Below, piece by piece: positions 39,810-48,572 of a stretch of 64,000 bases of DNA. Each line of letters opens with the position of its first letter. Within the stretch, counting starts at the first letter, position 1. Position numbers and translations under genes: made by a program. The DNA is from Chloroflexota bacterium (GTDB lineage: Bacteria; Chloroflexota; Anaerolineae; Anaerolineales; Villigracilaceae). The notes under the pieces are model-generated. The model did no database searches, was not told the origin of the DNA, and worked only from the letters and a program-made list of their open reading frames with translations. Location of the stretch: positions 5,437-69,436 of the forward strand of contig JAEWVF010000026.1 in NCBI GenBank assembly GCA_023459215.1. Reading direction: 5' to 3'.

Positions 39810-40786
39810 TGATTTCACGCGAAAAATTGCTCGAATTACTGCCACACGCCTGCGGCGAAACCGACCTGCCCCTGCTGGGTAAAACTGTTGGCAAGGTGCG
39901 GGAGTGGTACAACCTGCCAGATGGGAAGCGGCTGATTGTCACCACCGACCGCCTCTCAGCCTTTGACCGCATCCTGGCGCGGGTGCCGTACAAAGGCCAG
40001 GTCTTGAACCAGCTTTCGGCGTGGTGGTTTGCTCAGACGCGCGATATTATCCCGAATCATTTGATTTCCATCCCCGATCCAAATGCTGCTATCGTCACCG
40101 AAGTTGAACCGCTGCTGGTTGAAGTCATTGTGCGCGGCTATATCTCCGGGGTGACGACCACGGCCCTGTGGTATCGCTACAACCTGGGTGAGCGCGAGAT
40201 TTACGGATACACCTTCCCGGATGGCTTGCGCAAAAACGAGCGCCTGCCCGAACCGATTATCACCCCGACCACCAAGGGCGGCCCCAGCGGACACGACGAA
40301 CGCCTGACCTGCGCCGAAGTGGTTTCGAAGGGCATCCTCGACGCCGAGACCTGGGAGCAGGTGCAATCCGCTGCGCTGTCCATTTTCAAGCGCGGACAGG
40401 AACTGGCTCAAAAGGCCGGGCTGGTGCTGGTCGATACCAAATACGAGTTTGGCCGCGCCCCGGATGGCCGGATCCTGCTCATCGACGAAGTCCACACCCC
40501 CGACTCCTCCCGCTTCTGGAAGGCCGACAGTTACGAAAGCCGCTTTGCCGCCGGTTTGGAGCCGGAGAACTTCGATAAGGAATTCGTGCGCATCGCCTAC
40601 GCCGAAAAGGGCTATCGCGGCGATGGTGAAATCCCGTCCATGCCGGATGAACTCTGGGCGGCGGCGAGCGAACGCTACATCACCATTTATGAAATGCTGA
40701 CTGGGCAGGAGTTTGCGCCAGGAGCGTATCCGGTCAATGAGCGGTTGGTAGATGGTTTGCGCAAGGCGCGAATTTTGAATGAATAG
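39809..40786 (+). CDS. purC: Phosphoribosylaminoimidazole-succinocarboxamide synthase
   Basis: 325 aa. SAICAR synthetase signatures: LGKTVGKVREWYNLPDG (nucleotide-binding strands), TTDRLSAFDRILARVPYKG, VEVIVRGYISG, and LIDEVHTPDSSRFW. It condenses CAIR with aspartate using ATP. The length resembles the longer yeast/actinobacterial-type enzymes rather than the ~240-aa B. subtilis form. AACGAGG precedes the ATG. Downstream hairpin and purE follow on the same strand. Confidence 0.93.
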   Translation: MISREKLLELLPHACGETDLPLLGKTVGKVREWYNLPDGKRLIVTTDRLSAFDRILARVPYKGQVLNQLSAWWFAQTRDIIPNHLISIPDPNAAIVTEVEPLLVEVIVRGYISGVTTTALWYRYNLGEREIYGYTFPDGLRKNERLPEPIITPTTKGGPSGHDERLTCAEVVSKGILDAETWEQVQSAALSIFKRGQELAQKAGLVLVDTKYEFGRAPDGRILLIDEVHTPDSSRFWKADSYESRFAAGLEPENFDKEFVRIAYAEKGYRGDGEIPSMPDELWAAASERYITIYEMLTGQEFAPGAYPVNERLVDGLRKARILNE

Positions 40787-40791
40787 AAAGA

Positions 40792-40819
40792 AGAAAGTGG
40801 ACTCTACTTTCCACTTTCT
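40792..40819 (+). repeat. Intercistronic hairpin between purC and purE
   Basis: AGAAAGTGGA (40792-40801) and TCCACTTTCT (40810-40819), perfect 10-bp stem with an 8-nt loop, with a further copy of GAAAG at the 5' side. It contains no T-run and is followed by the purE Shine-Dalgarno GAAAGGA. Confidence 0.7.
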
Positions 40820-40830
40820 ATGAAAGGATT

Positions 40831-41328
40831 ATGATGTCAACGCCATTGATTGCCATCATCATGGGCAGCAAATCGGACTGGGAAACCATGCAGTACGCCA
40901 CGGATACGCTGGATGGTCTGGGTATTTCCTACGAAGTCAAAGTCGTTTCGGCCCATCGCACCCCCGATTTGCTGTTCCAGTATGCTGAATCCGCCGCCGG
41001 GCGCGGACTCGAAGTGATCATCGCTGGGGCGGGCGGCGCGGCTCATTTGCCGGGTATGACTGCTGCCAAAACGCACCTGCCAGTGCTGGGCGTGCCGGTG
41101 CAGTCGAAGGCGTTGAATGGCCTCGATTCGCTGCTTTCGATTGTGCAAATGCCGGCTGGAATCCCGGTTGGCACGCTGGCGATTGGGCGCGCTGGCGCGG
41201 TCAATGCCGCCCTGCTGGCGGCGGCGATTGTCGCCAACGCCCACCCCGAATATCGTGATGCGCTGCTCGCGTATCGAAAAAAGCAAACCGAAGCGGTTCT
41301 GGACAATCCTGATCCGCGGGCGGGGTAA
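40831..41328 (+). CDS. purE: N5-carboxyaminoimidazole ribonucleotide mutase
   Basis: 165 aa, PurE class I size. Conserved MGSKSDWETM, SAHRTPD and AGGAAHLPGM regions with the catalytic His are present. It interconverts N5-CAIR and CAIR. PurK, which normally supplies N5-CAIR, is not in the window. Two consecutive ATGs are possible starts; AAAGGA lies 6-9 bases before them. Last gene of the operon, with a terminator immediately after. Confidence 0.95.
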   Translation: MMSTPLIAIIMGSKSDWETMQYATDTLDGLGISYEVKVVSAHRTPDLLFQYAESAAGRGLEVIIAGAGGAAHLPGMTAAKTHLPVLGVPVQSKALNGLDSLLSIVQMPAGIPVGTLAIGRAGAVNAALLAAAIVANAHPEYRDALLAYRKKQTEAVLDNPDPRAG

Positions 41329-41333
41329 TGATG

Positions 41334-41358
41334 GGGCGGCGCTGATGCCGCCCTTTTT
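41334..41358 (+). terminator. Terminator of the purine operon
   Basis: GGGCGGC (41334-41340) and GCCGCCC (41347-41353) with a 6-nt loop followed by five T, 5 nt after the purE stop codon. Confidence 0.85.
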
Positions 41359-41360
41359 GT

Positions 41361-42257
41361 TTATGCCTTGCGGGCTGACTTGGCTTGATTGATCAGCACC
41401 ACTGCGCCAATAATGACCGCCGCGGCGACAAAAACGCGCCCGGTCAGCACTTCATCGGCCAGCCAGGACCCCAGGAAGATGGCAACCACCGGATTGATGT
41501 ACCCGTAGGTGGCCACCAGTGAAATGGGGGCGTTGCGCAGCAGCCAGCCATAGGCCACAAATCCGCCCAGCGAACCGAACAAAATCAGGTAGCCCAGGCC
41601 GAGCCAGGATTGGGTGGTGACAGCGCCCAGGTCAAATCCGCTCATTTCGCCGTTCAGGGCGCTGACGATGAACAGCCCGAGACTGCCGACCGCCATCTGC
41701 ATCCCGGTAAACATGAAGGCTGATTTGGGCACCTCGGCGGTTTTGGCGTAGATCGAGCCGAGCGCCCACAGGATGGTGGCCAGCACCAACGCGCCCGCGC
41801 CGAGCAAATCGACGCGGAAGGCGGCCCCGGCCAGGGTTTCGGGGTTAATCAGGATGAAGATGCCGCCGAAACCAACCAACAGACCAAGGATGGCCTGCCA
41901 GTTGGGCCTTGCGCCGCCGGAGCGCAGGGCTTCGAACAGGGTCAACCAGAGCGGCACGGTGCCGACGATCAGGGCGGCGATGCCCGAATCGACGGTTTGT
42001 TCGGCCCAGGAAACCAGCCCGTTGCCGCCCAGGATCAGGAACAAACCGACAACGCCCGCATCGCGCCATTGCTTCAGGGTTGGGCGTTCGTCTCCGGCCA
42101 GCAGCCGCCAGCCCAGCAGCAAGGCGGCGGAGATGAGGAAGCGCATCCCGGCGTGCAGGAAGGGCGGAATGCTCTCGATGGCAAAGCGGATGCCGAGATA
42201 GGTTGAACCCCAGATGATGTAGACGGCCAGTAGGGCCAGCCAGATTTTTGTTTTCAT
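41361..42257 (-). CDS. EamA/RhaT-family drug/metabolite exporter
   Basis: 298 aa with ten predicted transmembrane helices in two EamA repeats. The N-terminus (VYIIWGSTYLGIRFAIESIPPF) and the second repeat (SWLADEVLTGRVFVAAAVIIGAV) are typical of the YedA/RhtA group exporting amino acids or metabolites. Substrate not predictable. Monocistronic by appearance, convergent with the purine operon. Confidence 0.88.
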   Translation of the reverse strand: MKTKIWLALLAVYIIWGSTYLGIRFAIESIPPFLHAGMRFLISAALLLGWRLLAGDERPTLKQWRDAGVVGLFLILGGNGLVSWAEQTVDSGIAALIVGTVPLWLTLFEALRSGGARPNWQAILGLLVGFGGIFILINPETLAGAAFRVDLLGAGALVLATILWALGSIYAKTAEVPKSAFMFTGMQMAVGSLGLFIVSALNGEMSGFDLGAVTTQSWLGLGYLILFGSLGGFVAYGWLLRNAPISLVATYGYINPVVAIFLGSWLADEVLTGRVFVAAAVIIGAVVLINQAKSARKA

Positions 42258-42306
42258 ATTGCTCCGTGCATGATGAATGTGATTTTTGCGAGAAAGCGTG
42301 AATAGA

Positions 42307-42388
42307 ACGCGGATTTTGCAGATTTGACGGATTCTCGCAGATGTTTTTAAAAATCCGTGTAAATTCGCCTAATCCGCTAAATCTGCGT
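42307..42388. repeat. Imperfect inverted repeat between exporter and Ada-like gene
   Basis: ACGCGGATTTTGCAGATT (42307-42324) and AATCCGCTAAATCTGCGT (42371-42388) are complementary at 15 of 18 positions, with further GACGGATTCTCGCAGA and AAAAATCCGTG words in the centre. Confidence 0.6.
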
Positions 42389-42396
42389 CCTATTTT

Positions 42397-43254
42397 TCAT
42401 TTAAGCAGGTTTGCTTCCCAGACCAGCATCGATTTTTTGCGCGGCAGGCCGTAGCGGTAGTTGCCGAATTCGCCTTCTTTGCGGATGACGCGGTGGCAGG
42501 GAATCAGCCAGGCGATTTTGTTGTGGGCGATGGCATTGCCGACCGCCCGCGCCGATTGCGGATGGCCAAGCTCGGCGGCGATGCGCTGGTAGGTGCTGAC
42601 CTGCCCGGGGGCGATTTTGAGCAGGGCTTCCCAGACCTTGATCTGGAAATTGGTCCCGGCCAGGTGCAGGGCAAGCGGTTTTTCGGGGTGTTCGCTCAGG
42701 CTGAACAGGGCCGGGATGAACGGGGCCGTTTCGGCGGACGCTTCTTGCAGTGTTGCCTGCGGCCAGTCGGAGCGTAGAATTTCCAGGGCGGCGCTGTGGT
42801 CGGTTTGGGTGAAGCCGAGGTAGCAGATTCCGCGCGAGGTGAGGGCCAAAAGGCACTCGCCAAAAGGGGAGGGGTGAAAGCCGTAGCGGATGACCAGGCC
42901 CTGGCCGCGCCGCTTCAAATCTCCGGGGGTGGCGGCCTCGGTATGCACCAAAAGGTCGTGTAACCGTCCGGGGCCGGATAAGCCCGCCGCGTAGGCAGCG
43001 CCCAAAATATCCCCCGAATTTTTGAGCATTTGTTTGGCGTTTTCTTTGCTGATGAATTGCAGGAAACGCTTGGGGCTGATGCCGACCCAGCGGGTGAACA
43101 GGCGCTGGAAGTGAAACTCGCTCAGGCCGAGAGCGGCGGCGATTTCATCCAGTTCGGGCTGGCGGTTGGCATTGGTTTCGATGTAACGGATGGCGCGTTC
43201 GACCAGGGTATAGTCCTGGCTGACTTCATTATATAGGGCGGGGGCTGTTTTCAT
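42397..43254 (-). CDS. Ada-like AraC-HTH fused to methylated-DNA-cysteine methyltransferase
   Basis: About 285 aa. Residues ~10-95 form an AraC-type HTH (LDEIAAALGLSEFHFQRLF and ISPKRFLQFISKENA). The C-terminal ~165 residues are an O6-alkylguanine-DNA alkyltransferase with the active-site Cys in IPCHRVIRK. The Cys-rich N-terminal Ada domain that senses methylphosphotriesters is absent, so this is the Ada-C plus HTH form. The start MKTAPALYNE has GAGGACA eight bases upstream; an in-frame ATG eight codons earlier is possible. Repairs O6-methylguanine suicidally; may also regulate its own gene. Confidence 0.88.
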   Translation of the reverse strand: MKTAPALYNEVSQDYTLVERAIRYIETNANRQPELDEIAAALGLSEFHFQRLFTRWVGISPKRFLQFISKENAKQMLKNSGDILGAAYAAGLSGPGRLHDLLVHTEAATPGDLKRRGQGLVIRYGFHPSPFGECLLALTSRGICYLGFTQTDHSAALEILRSDWPQATLQEASAETAPFIPALFSLSEHPEKPLALHLAGTNFQIKVWEALLKIAPGQVSTYQRIAAELGHPQSARAVGNAIAHNKIAWLIPCHRVIRKEGEFGNYRYGLPRKKSMLVWEANLLK

Positions 43255-43324
43255 TGGGCTGTCCTCGAATGGCGTCATTGTAGGTCATTTTGCCCCAATT
43301 TTCCACCCGATTCTTGCGCAAAAA

Positions 43325-43349
43325 AAGCCCCTCCGTTTGGGAGGGGCTT
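43325..43349 (-). terminator. Terminator of the kinase/permease operon
   Basis: Stem AAGCCCCTCC/GGAGGGGCTT with a 5-nt loop, followed on the minus strand by seven T. It overlaps the stop codon of the kinase gene. Confidence 0.9.
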
Positions 43350-44349
43350 AGCGAAGCAGGGTTTGCAGGAACAAGGCCAGCAGAATCAGGACAACCATCA
43401 GTCCCATGCCGAGCAGGATGCCCCAGATGGTCTGGGTTTGCAGGATGCCGGGGCCGGTTTTTGGCTCGGGCGTTTCGAGCAAGGCCAGGTTGGCGCGCTG
43501 CGGGTTCTTCAGGGCTGCGATGAGTTCGTCCATATCCGCATAACGGGCTTCCGGGTTGCGTTGCAGGCTGCGGGCGACGATGGCGGCCAATTCGGGCGGA
43601 ACTTTGGGCGCGATCCGGTCGAGACGCTCGGGACTGCTGTTCAGATGCTGGGCCATGACGGCCAGCGGGGTATCGCCGCTGTAGGGCGGTTTGCCGGCCA
43701 GCATTTCGTACAGGATGATGCCCAGGGCGTAAATGTCGGTGCGGATGTCGCCGCGCTGGCCCTCGATTTGCTCCGGGGCCATGTAATCGGGCGTGCCCAG
43801 GGTGGCGGTCAGGTTCGAAAAGGTGATGCGGTGCGCGCGCGGGGTCAGGGCCAGGCCGAAATCCATGATGACGGGTTGGCCGTCTTCGAGGCGGATCAGG
43901 ACATTTTCCGGTTTCAGGTCGCGGTGGATGATGCCGTGAGCATGGTAATAGGCCATGCCTTCGGCGATTTTCATGACAATTGGCAGGGCTTTTTCGGGTA
44001 GGAATGCGCCGGAAAGTTCCATCACCTGGCGCAGGGATTTGCCGTCGATGTATTCTGTCACGAGGTAGGGGATACGGTTGTAAAAGCCGGAGCCCAACCC
44101 TTTCAGGATGGCGGGGTGGTCGAGGCTGGCCATTACTTCCAGTTCGCGCTGGAAGCGCTCGGCCTGGGCCGGGTCGCCGAGCATGGCCTGATTGGGGATT
44201 TTGATGACCACTTCGCGGCGTGAATCCAGGTCAAAGGCGCGGTAGATGTCGCTCATACCGCCCTGGGCCAGGTAGCTCTGGATTTGATAGTGGTCAAACC
44301 GGTCGCCAATGTGCAGGATTTTGTTGGAAGTGGCTTCAGGAAAGGTCAT
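43348..44349 (-). CDS. Membrane Ser/Thr protein kinase
   Basis: 333 aa. Hanks-type kinase: glycine loop LAQGGMSDIYRAF, VAIK-like VVIKIPNQ, catalytic HRDLKPENVL, DFGLALTPR and APEQIEG are all intact, so it should be active. One transmembrane helix near the C-terminus (WGILLGMGLMVVLILLALF) and only a few residues beyond it, so there is no external PASTA or sensor domain. The start at MTFPEATSNK excludes an upstream extension overlapping the phosphatase. It lies 5 nt after the phosphatase gene and in the same operon as an APC permease. Confidence 0.9.
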   Translation of the reverse strand: MTFPEATSNKILHIGDRFDHYQIQSYLAQGGMSDIYRAFDLDSRREVVIKIPNQAMLGDPAQAERFQRELEVMASLDHPAILKGLGSGFYNRIPYLVTEYIDGKSLRQVMELSGAFLPEKALPIVMKIAEGMAYYHAHGIIHRDLKPENVLIRLEDGQPVIMDFGLALTPRAHRITFSNLTATLGTPDYMAPEQIEGQRGDIRTDIYALGIILYEMLAGKPPYSGDTPLAVMAQHLNSSPERLDRIAPKVPPELAAIVARSLQRNPEARYADMDELIAALKNPQRANLALLETPEPKTGPGILQTQTIWGILLGMGLMVVLILLALFLQTLLR

Positions 44350-44354
44350 GGGTT

Positions 44355-45185
44355 TCAAGTGGAGCGCCCCAGGAACCCGAACCAGCGCCGTTCTTTTTGG
44401 GCGGGCGGCTCTTCGTAAGTCTGGAAGCGGAATCCGCGAACTTTGACGGCTATCGCCGAGCAATTATCATCGCTACCCTGTGAAATTGCCAGGTTTACCA
44501 GGGTTTCGCAGCAGGATTGAGCGGCGGCTGATTTTTGGATGGTTTCCTGGATTTGGGCGTCTTCGAGGGCGGCCCAGACTCCGTCGCTGAGCAGGACAAC
44601 CCAATCGCCAACCTGGAGTTTGGTCAGCGAAAGATCGGGCTGGACGAACAGGGCCAATCCCAGGGCGCGGGTGAGAATGGAGCGCTGCTCGTGCTGGCGC
44701 ACATATTCGGGCGGCAACATGCGCGCCCTGACCAGTTCGCCGACGCTGGTGTGATCGCTGGTCAGGCAGGTTGCCTGTCCATTGCGGATGAGGTAGGCCC
44801 GGCTATCGCCAATGTGGGCCAGGTGCAGGAAGTTCCCGGCCAGGTAGGCGGCCAGCAGGGTGGTGCCCATCCGCCCGCCGCCGAGCTGTTGGGCGGTTTT
44901 GTAGATTTCCAGGTTGGCATTTTCGGCGGCCTGTTGCAGGGATTTGGAGTAATTGCTGCCCGGCGGGCAGGCGCGCATCATCTGGCCTACCTGGTTGATG
45001 GCCAGGCTGCTGGCAACTTTGCCGTTTGAGTAGCCTCCCATGCCGTCTGCCAGGGCGAACAGGGAACCGGGGAATCGCACCGCAGCGGCGGGGACCAGGA
45101 TTGCGTCCTGGTTTTCCTCGCGCACAGGGCCGGCGACGCTCAATCCGGCGCAATCGAATTCGGCCAGGGTGTACTGTTTGAGCAA
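44355..45185 (-). CDS. PP2C-family Ser/Thr phosphatase
   Basis: 276 aa with a TTG start. Metal-binding and conserved motifs: REENQDAI, FALADGMGG, HIGDSRAYLI, VLLSDGVW and GSDDNCSAIAVKV. It reverses the partner kinase. No ATG exists at a suitable place. TTG at 45185 is preceded by AGGTGA, which is also the stop region of the permease gene 4 nt away, giving tight translational coupling. Longer frames extend into the permease gene and look spurious. Confidence 0.87.
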   Translation of the reverse strand: MLKQYTLAEFDCAGLSVAGPVREENQDAILVPAAAVRFPGSLFALADGMGGYSNGKVASSLAINQVGQMMRACPPGSNYSKSLQQAAENANLEIYKTAQQLGGGRMGTTLLAAYLAGNFLHLAHIGDSRAYLIRNGQATCLTSDHTSVGELVRARMLPPEYVRQHEQRSILTRALGLALFVQPDLSLTKLQVGDWVVLLSDGVWAALEDAQIQETIQKSAAAQSCCETLVNLAISQGSDDNCSAIAVKVRGFRFQTYEEPPAQKERRWFGFLGRST

Positions 45186-45189
45186 GGTT

Positions 45190-46629
45190 TCACCTGCGAC
45201 GGGCAAAATAGGCAAACAGGCTGAGCAGCATCCAGGCGGCGGAAACGGCCAGCGCCAGTTGGCTGGCCTGGGCCAGGACTCCGCCGGCGCCCAGCCCGAA
45301 AGCCAGGGCGGAGATGGCGATGCCCAGGTTGAGCACAATTGTTGTGATGGGCAGCAAGCCATGCTTGAGCCAGTGGAAAGTCGGTGTGGCGGCGAAAGAG
45401 GCCAGGGTGAGTACGCCCAGGATGGCATACAGCAGGAAAGCGCCCAGGTTGGCAGCCAGGATCAGCCCCATCAGGGCCGGCAGGCCTCCCAAAATCCCCC
45501 AGCAGCCAATCAGCGCCGAGAGCAGGCCGAGCAGGATGACGGTGTAGTAGGGGGTGGCATATTTGGGATGCAAAACGCTGAGCAGGCCGGGCATTTCCGC
45601 ATCCAGTGACATCGAGAAGCTGATGCGCACGCCGTTGTTCATCGCGCTGAGCATGGCCGCCAGAAGCGCAATGGCCGTGGCGAAGGCCAGCACCAGCATC
45701 AGCGCCAGCCCATTGCCTGAGAGCAGGCGGTCGCCAATCTGGATGGCCAGGTCGCCGACCGGGGCGCGCGAGGCCGGGTCGATCTGCCCGTTCAAGGCCG
45801 CACCAATCGCAAAGTAGACCAGCAGGTAGGAGAACGCGCCCTGGATGAGCAGGGCCAGGATAGAAGCGCGCGGGATGTCGCGGCCCGGATTTTCGGCGGA
45901 GGCGCTTAACGATGTGACCGCTTCAAACCCGACCATCAACATCATTGCCAGCGCCGCCTGGAAAACCAACCCGCGAGCGCCTTGCGGCAGCAGGATTTGC
46001 TCGAAGGTCAGGCTTCCGGTCAGGCCAGCCGGGGCAAGACCGCGGAACAGAATGGCGAGTACGATAAAAACTCCCAGGGCCAGCAGTTGCAGGGTGTTGA
46101 GCACCACGCTCGAAACGGTCGAGCCGGTGATTCCGCGCAGGGCCAGGAAGCCAATGAAGGCGGCGCAGGAAGCCGCCAGCAGGATTTGGCCGAAGGGAGT
46201 TGGCTGGTAGCCGAAGTGGCGCAGGCTGGCGTCGACCAGGATGCCCATAAAGGCAACCATCACGCCAGGATAAACCCAGTAATACAGGTGCGCAACCCAG
46301 CCGGTCAGGAATTTGGTGAAGTGGGCCAGGCCCGGCGGCAGCGGATGGGCGCTGTCGCGGAAAACCTGTTCGGCGAAATGATAGGCGCTGCGCAGACCGG
46401 CTTCCGGGTAGCGCCGGGCGAGCTGGCCGAAGGAAAAGGCGGTCAGCAGGGCGGTGACCAGCGCCAGCAAGACTCCGGGCCAGATGCCGGGCAATCCGCT
46501 TTGCTGGGCGGCCAGTTGCGGCTGGTAGAGCAGCCAGGCAAAGGCCCCGGGGGCAACCAGGGTCATGGCGTTGAGGGTGATGCCGGTCAGGCCGAGGGTT
46601 TTGCGGGGCGGCTTGGATGGGATATTCAT
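45190..46629 (-). CDS. APC-superfamily amino acid permease
   Basis: 479 aa, about 12 transmembrane helices. The N-terminal GLTGITLNAMTLVAPGAFAW and the FEAVTSLSASAENPGRDIPRA segment in the middle are typical of the APC/AAT group. Uptake or exchange of an amino acid or amine is expected; the substrate is not clear. The ATG overlaps the stop of the 77-aa gene upstream (ATGA), and a PP2C phosphatase/kinase pair follows, so the permease may be regulated by phosphorylation. Confidence 0.85.
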   Translation of the reverse strand: MNIPSKPPRKTLGLTGITLNAMTLVAPGAFAWLLYQPQLAAQQSGLPGIWPGVLLALVTALLTAFSFGQLARRYPEAGLRSAYHFAEQVFRDSAHPLPPGLAHFTKFLTGWVAHLYYWVYPGVMVAFMGILVDASLRHFGYQPTPFGQILLAASCAAFIGFLALRGITGSTVSSVVLNTLQLLALGVFIVLAILFRGLAPAGLTGSLTFEQILLPQGARGLVFQAALAMMLMVGFEAVTSLSASAENPGRDIPRASILALLIQGAFSYLLVYFAIGAALNGQIDPASRAPVGDLAIQIGDRLLSGNGLALMLVLAFATAIALLAAMLSAMNNGVRISFSMSLDAEMPGLLSVLHPKYATPYYTVILLGLLSALIGCWGILGGLPALMGLILAANLGAFLLYAILGVLTLASFAATPTFHWLKHGLLPITTIVLNLGIAISALAFGLGAGGVLAQASQLALAVSAAWMLLSLFAYFARRR

Positions 46630-46859
46630 GATGATTTTTCCTCGTTTGAGGATTTCAGCCAGGATTCGAACTTTTCAAGAAAAAGGAATAAGGGCCAAAG
46701 CAGGGTGATACTGGCCGCCTGGACAAGATAACGCAACCAATCGATAGCTGGTTTGCCGCGCGGGGCGCTGCCCTCCAGGAAGATTTTGGCGGTCATGGCT
46801 CCCATGCCAAGATAGATTAATACGGCGGGTGAGATGGCTGATTGGGTTTCAGAATGCAT
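46626..46859 (-). CDS. Small membrane protein preceding the permease
   Basis: 77 aa (MHSETQSAISPAVLIYLGMG ...) with two hydrophobic segments, AVLIYLGMGAMTAKIFL and LRYLVQAASITLLWPLFLFL, and a charged C-terminus. No family recognised. AGGAAAACCG precedes the ATG; a longer start 19 codons upstream is possible but less well supported. Its stop overlaps the permease start, so it is a likely small partner of that transporter. Confidence 0.6.
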   Translation of the reverse strand: MHSETQSAISPAVLIYLGMGAMTAKIFLEGSAPRGKPAIDWLRYLVQAASITLLWPLFLFLEKFESWLKSSNEEKSS

Positions 46860-46941
46860 CGGTTTTCCTGCATTAATCGAAGAAATTGGCAGGATGGCTG
46901 TCCGCAAAACAACCATCCTGCCCGTTGAGAGTGAACTTGGA

Positions 46942-48339
<1,398 letters not shown>

Positions 48340-48386
48340 TTTTCTCTCTCCTTTGTGAAACAAAGTTTGTTTTTCACGGTTGTGCA

Positions 48387-48461
48387 AACGCAGGCGCGGG
48401 AGCTATGGAGAAGGAGGCTTGGCAGGCCGGAGGTGTTTCACAACTCCCGCGCTCCTGCGTT
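48387..48461 (-). repeat. Long hairpin in the amt leader
   Basis: AACGCAGGCGCGGGAG (48387-48402) pairs with CTCCCGCG-CT-CCTGCGTT (48444-48461), a 16-bp stem with a 2-nt bulge and a 41-nt loop containing purine-rich GGAGAAGGAGG. It ends about 48 nt before the amt start. Could be a leader regulatory structure or a mobile repeat. Confidence 0.6.
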
Positions 48462-48502
48462 CAGCACTGTTGACATTCTATGCTGGCCGAATTTCAAAAA
48501 CC

Positions 48503-48572
48503 ATTACCCTTATGGACAATCTTTCCGGCTGCTTTTGAACCAAAAATGATCTGTCCTGACCCAAATGGGTTA
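48503..48572. promoter_or_regulatory. Repeated 70-bp element, copy 1 (upstream of amt)
   Basis: Starts ATTACCCTTATGGACAATCT and ends GACCCAAATGGGT. The first 21 bases match copy 2 (49942-50012) at 19 positions, and both end with CCCAAATGGGT. Motif CCC-NN-ATGG occurs twice, 53 bp apart. It overlaps the stop codon of the permease gene. Confidence 0.55.

Noticed and set aside
45186..45428. Longer N-terminus for the PP2C phosphatase
   Set aside because: It would lie wholly within the permease gene and is rich in Trp, Pro and Ser from the wrong frame; TTG with a good Shine-Dalgarno is better.
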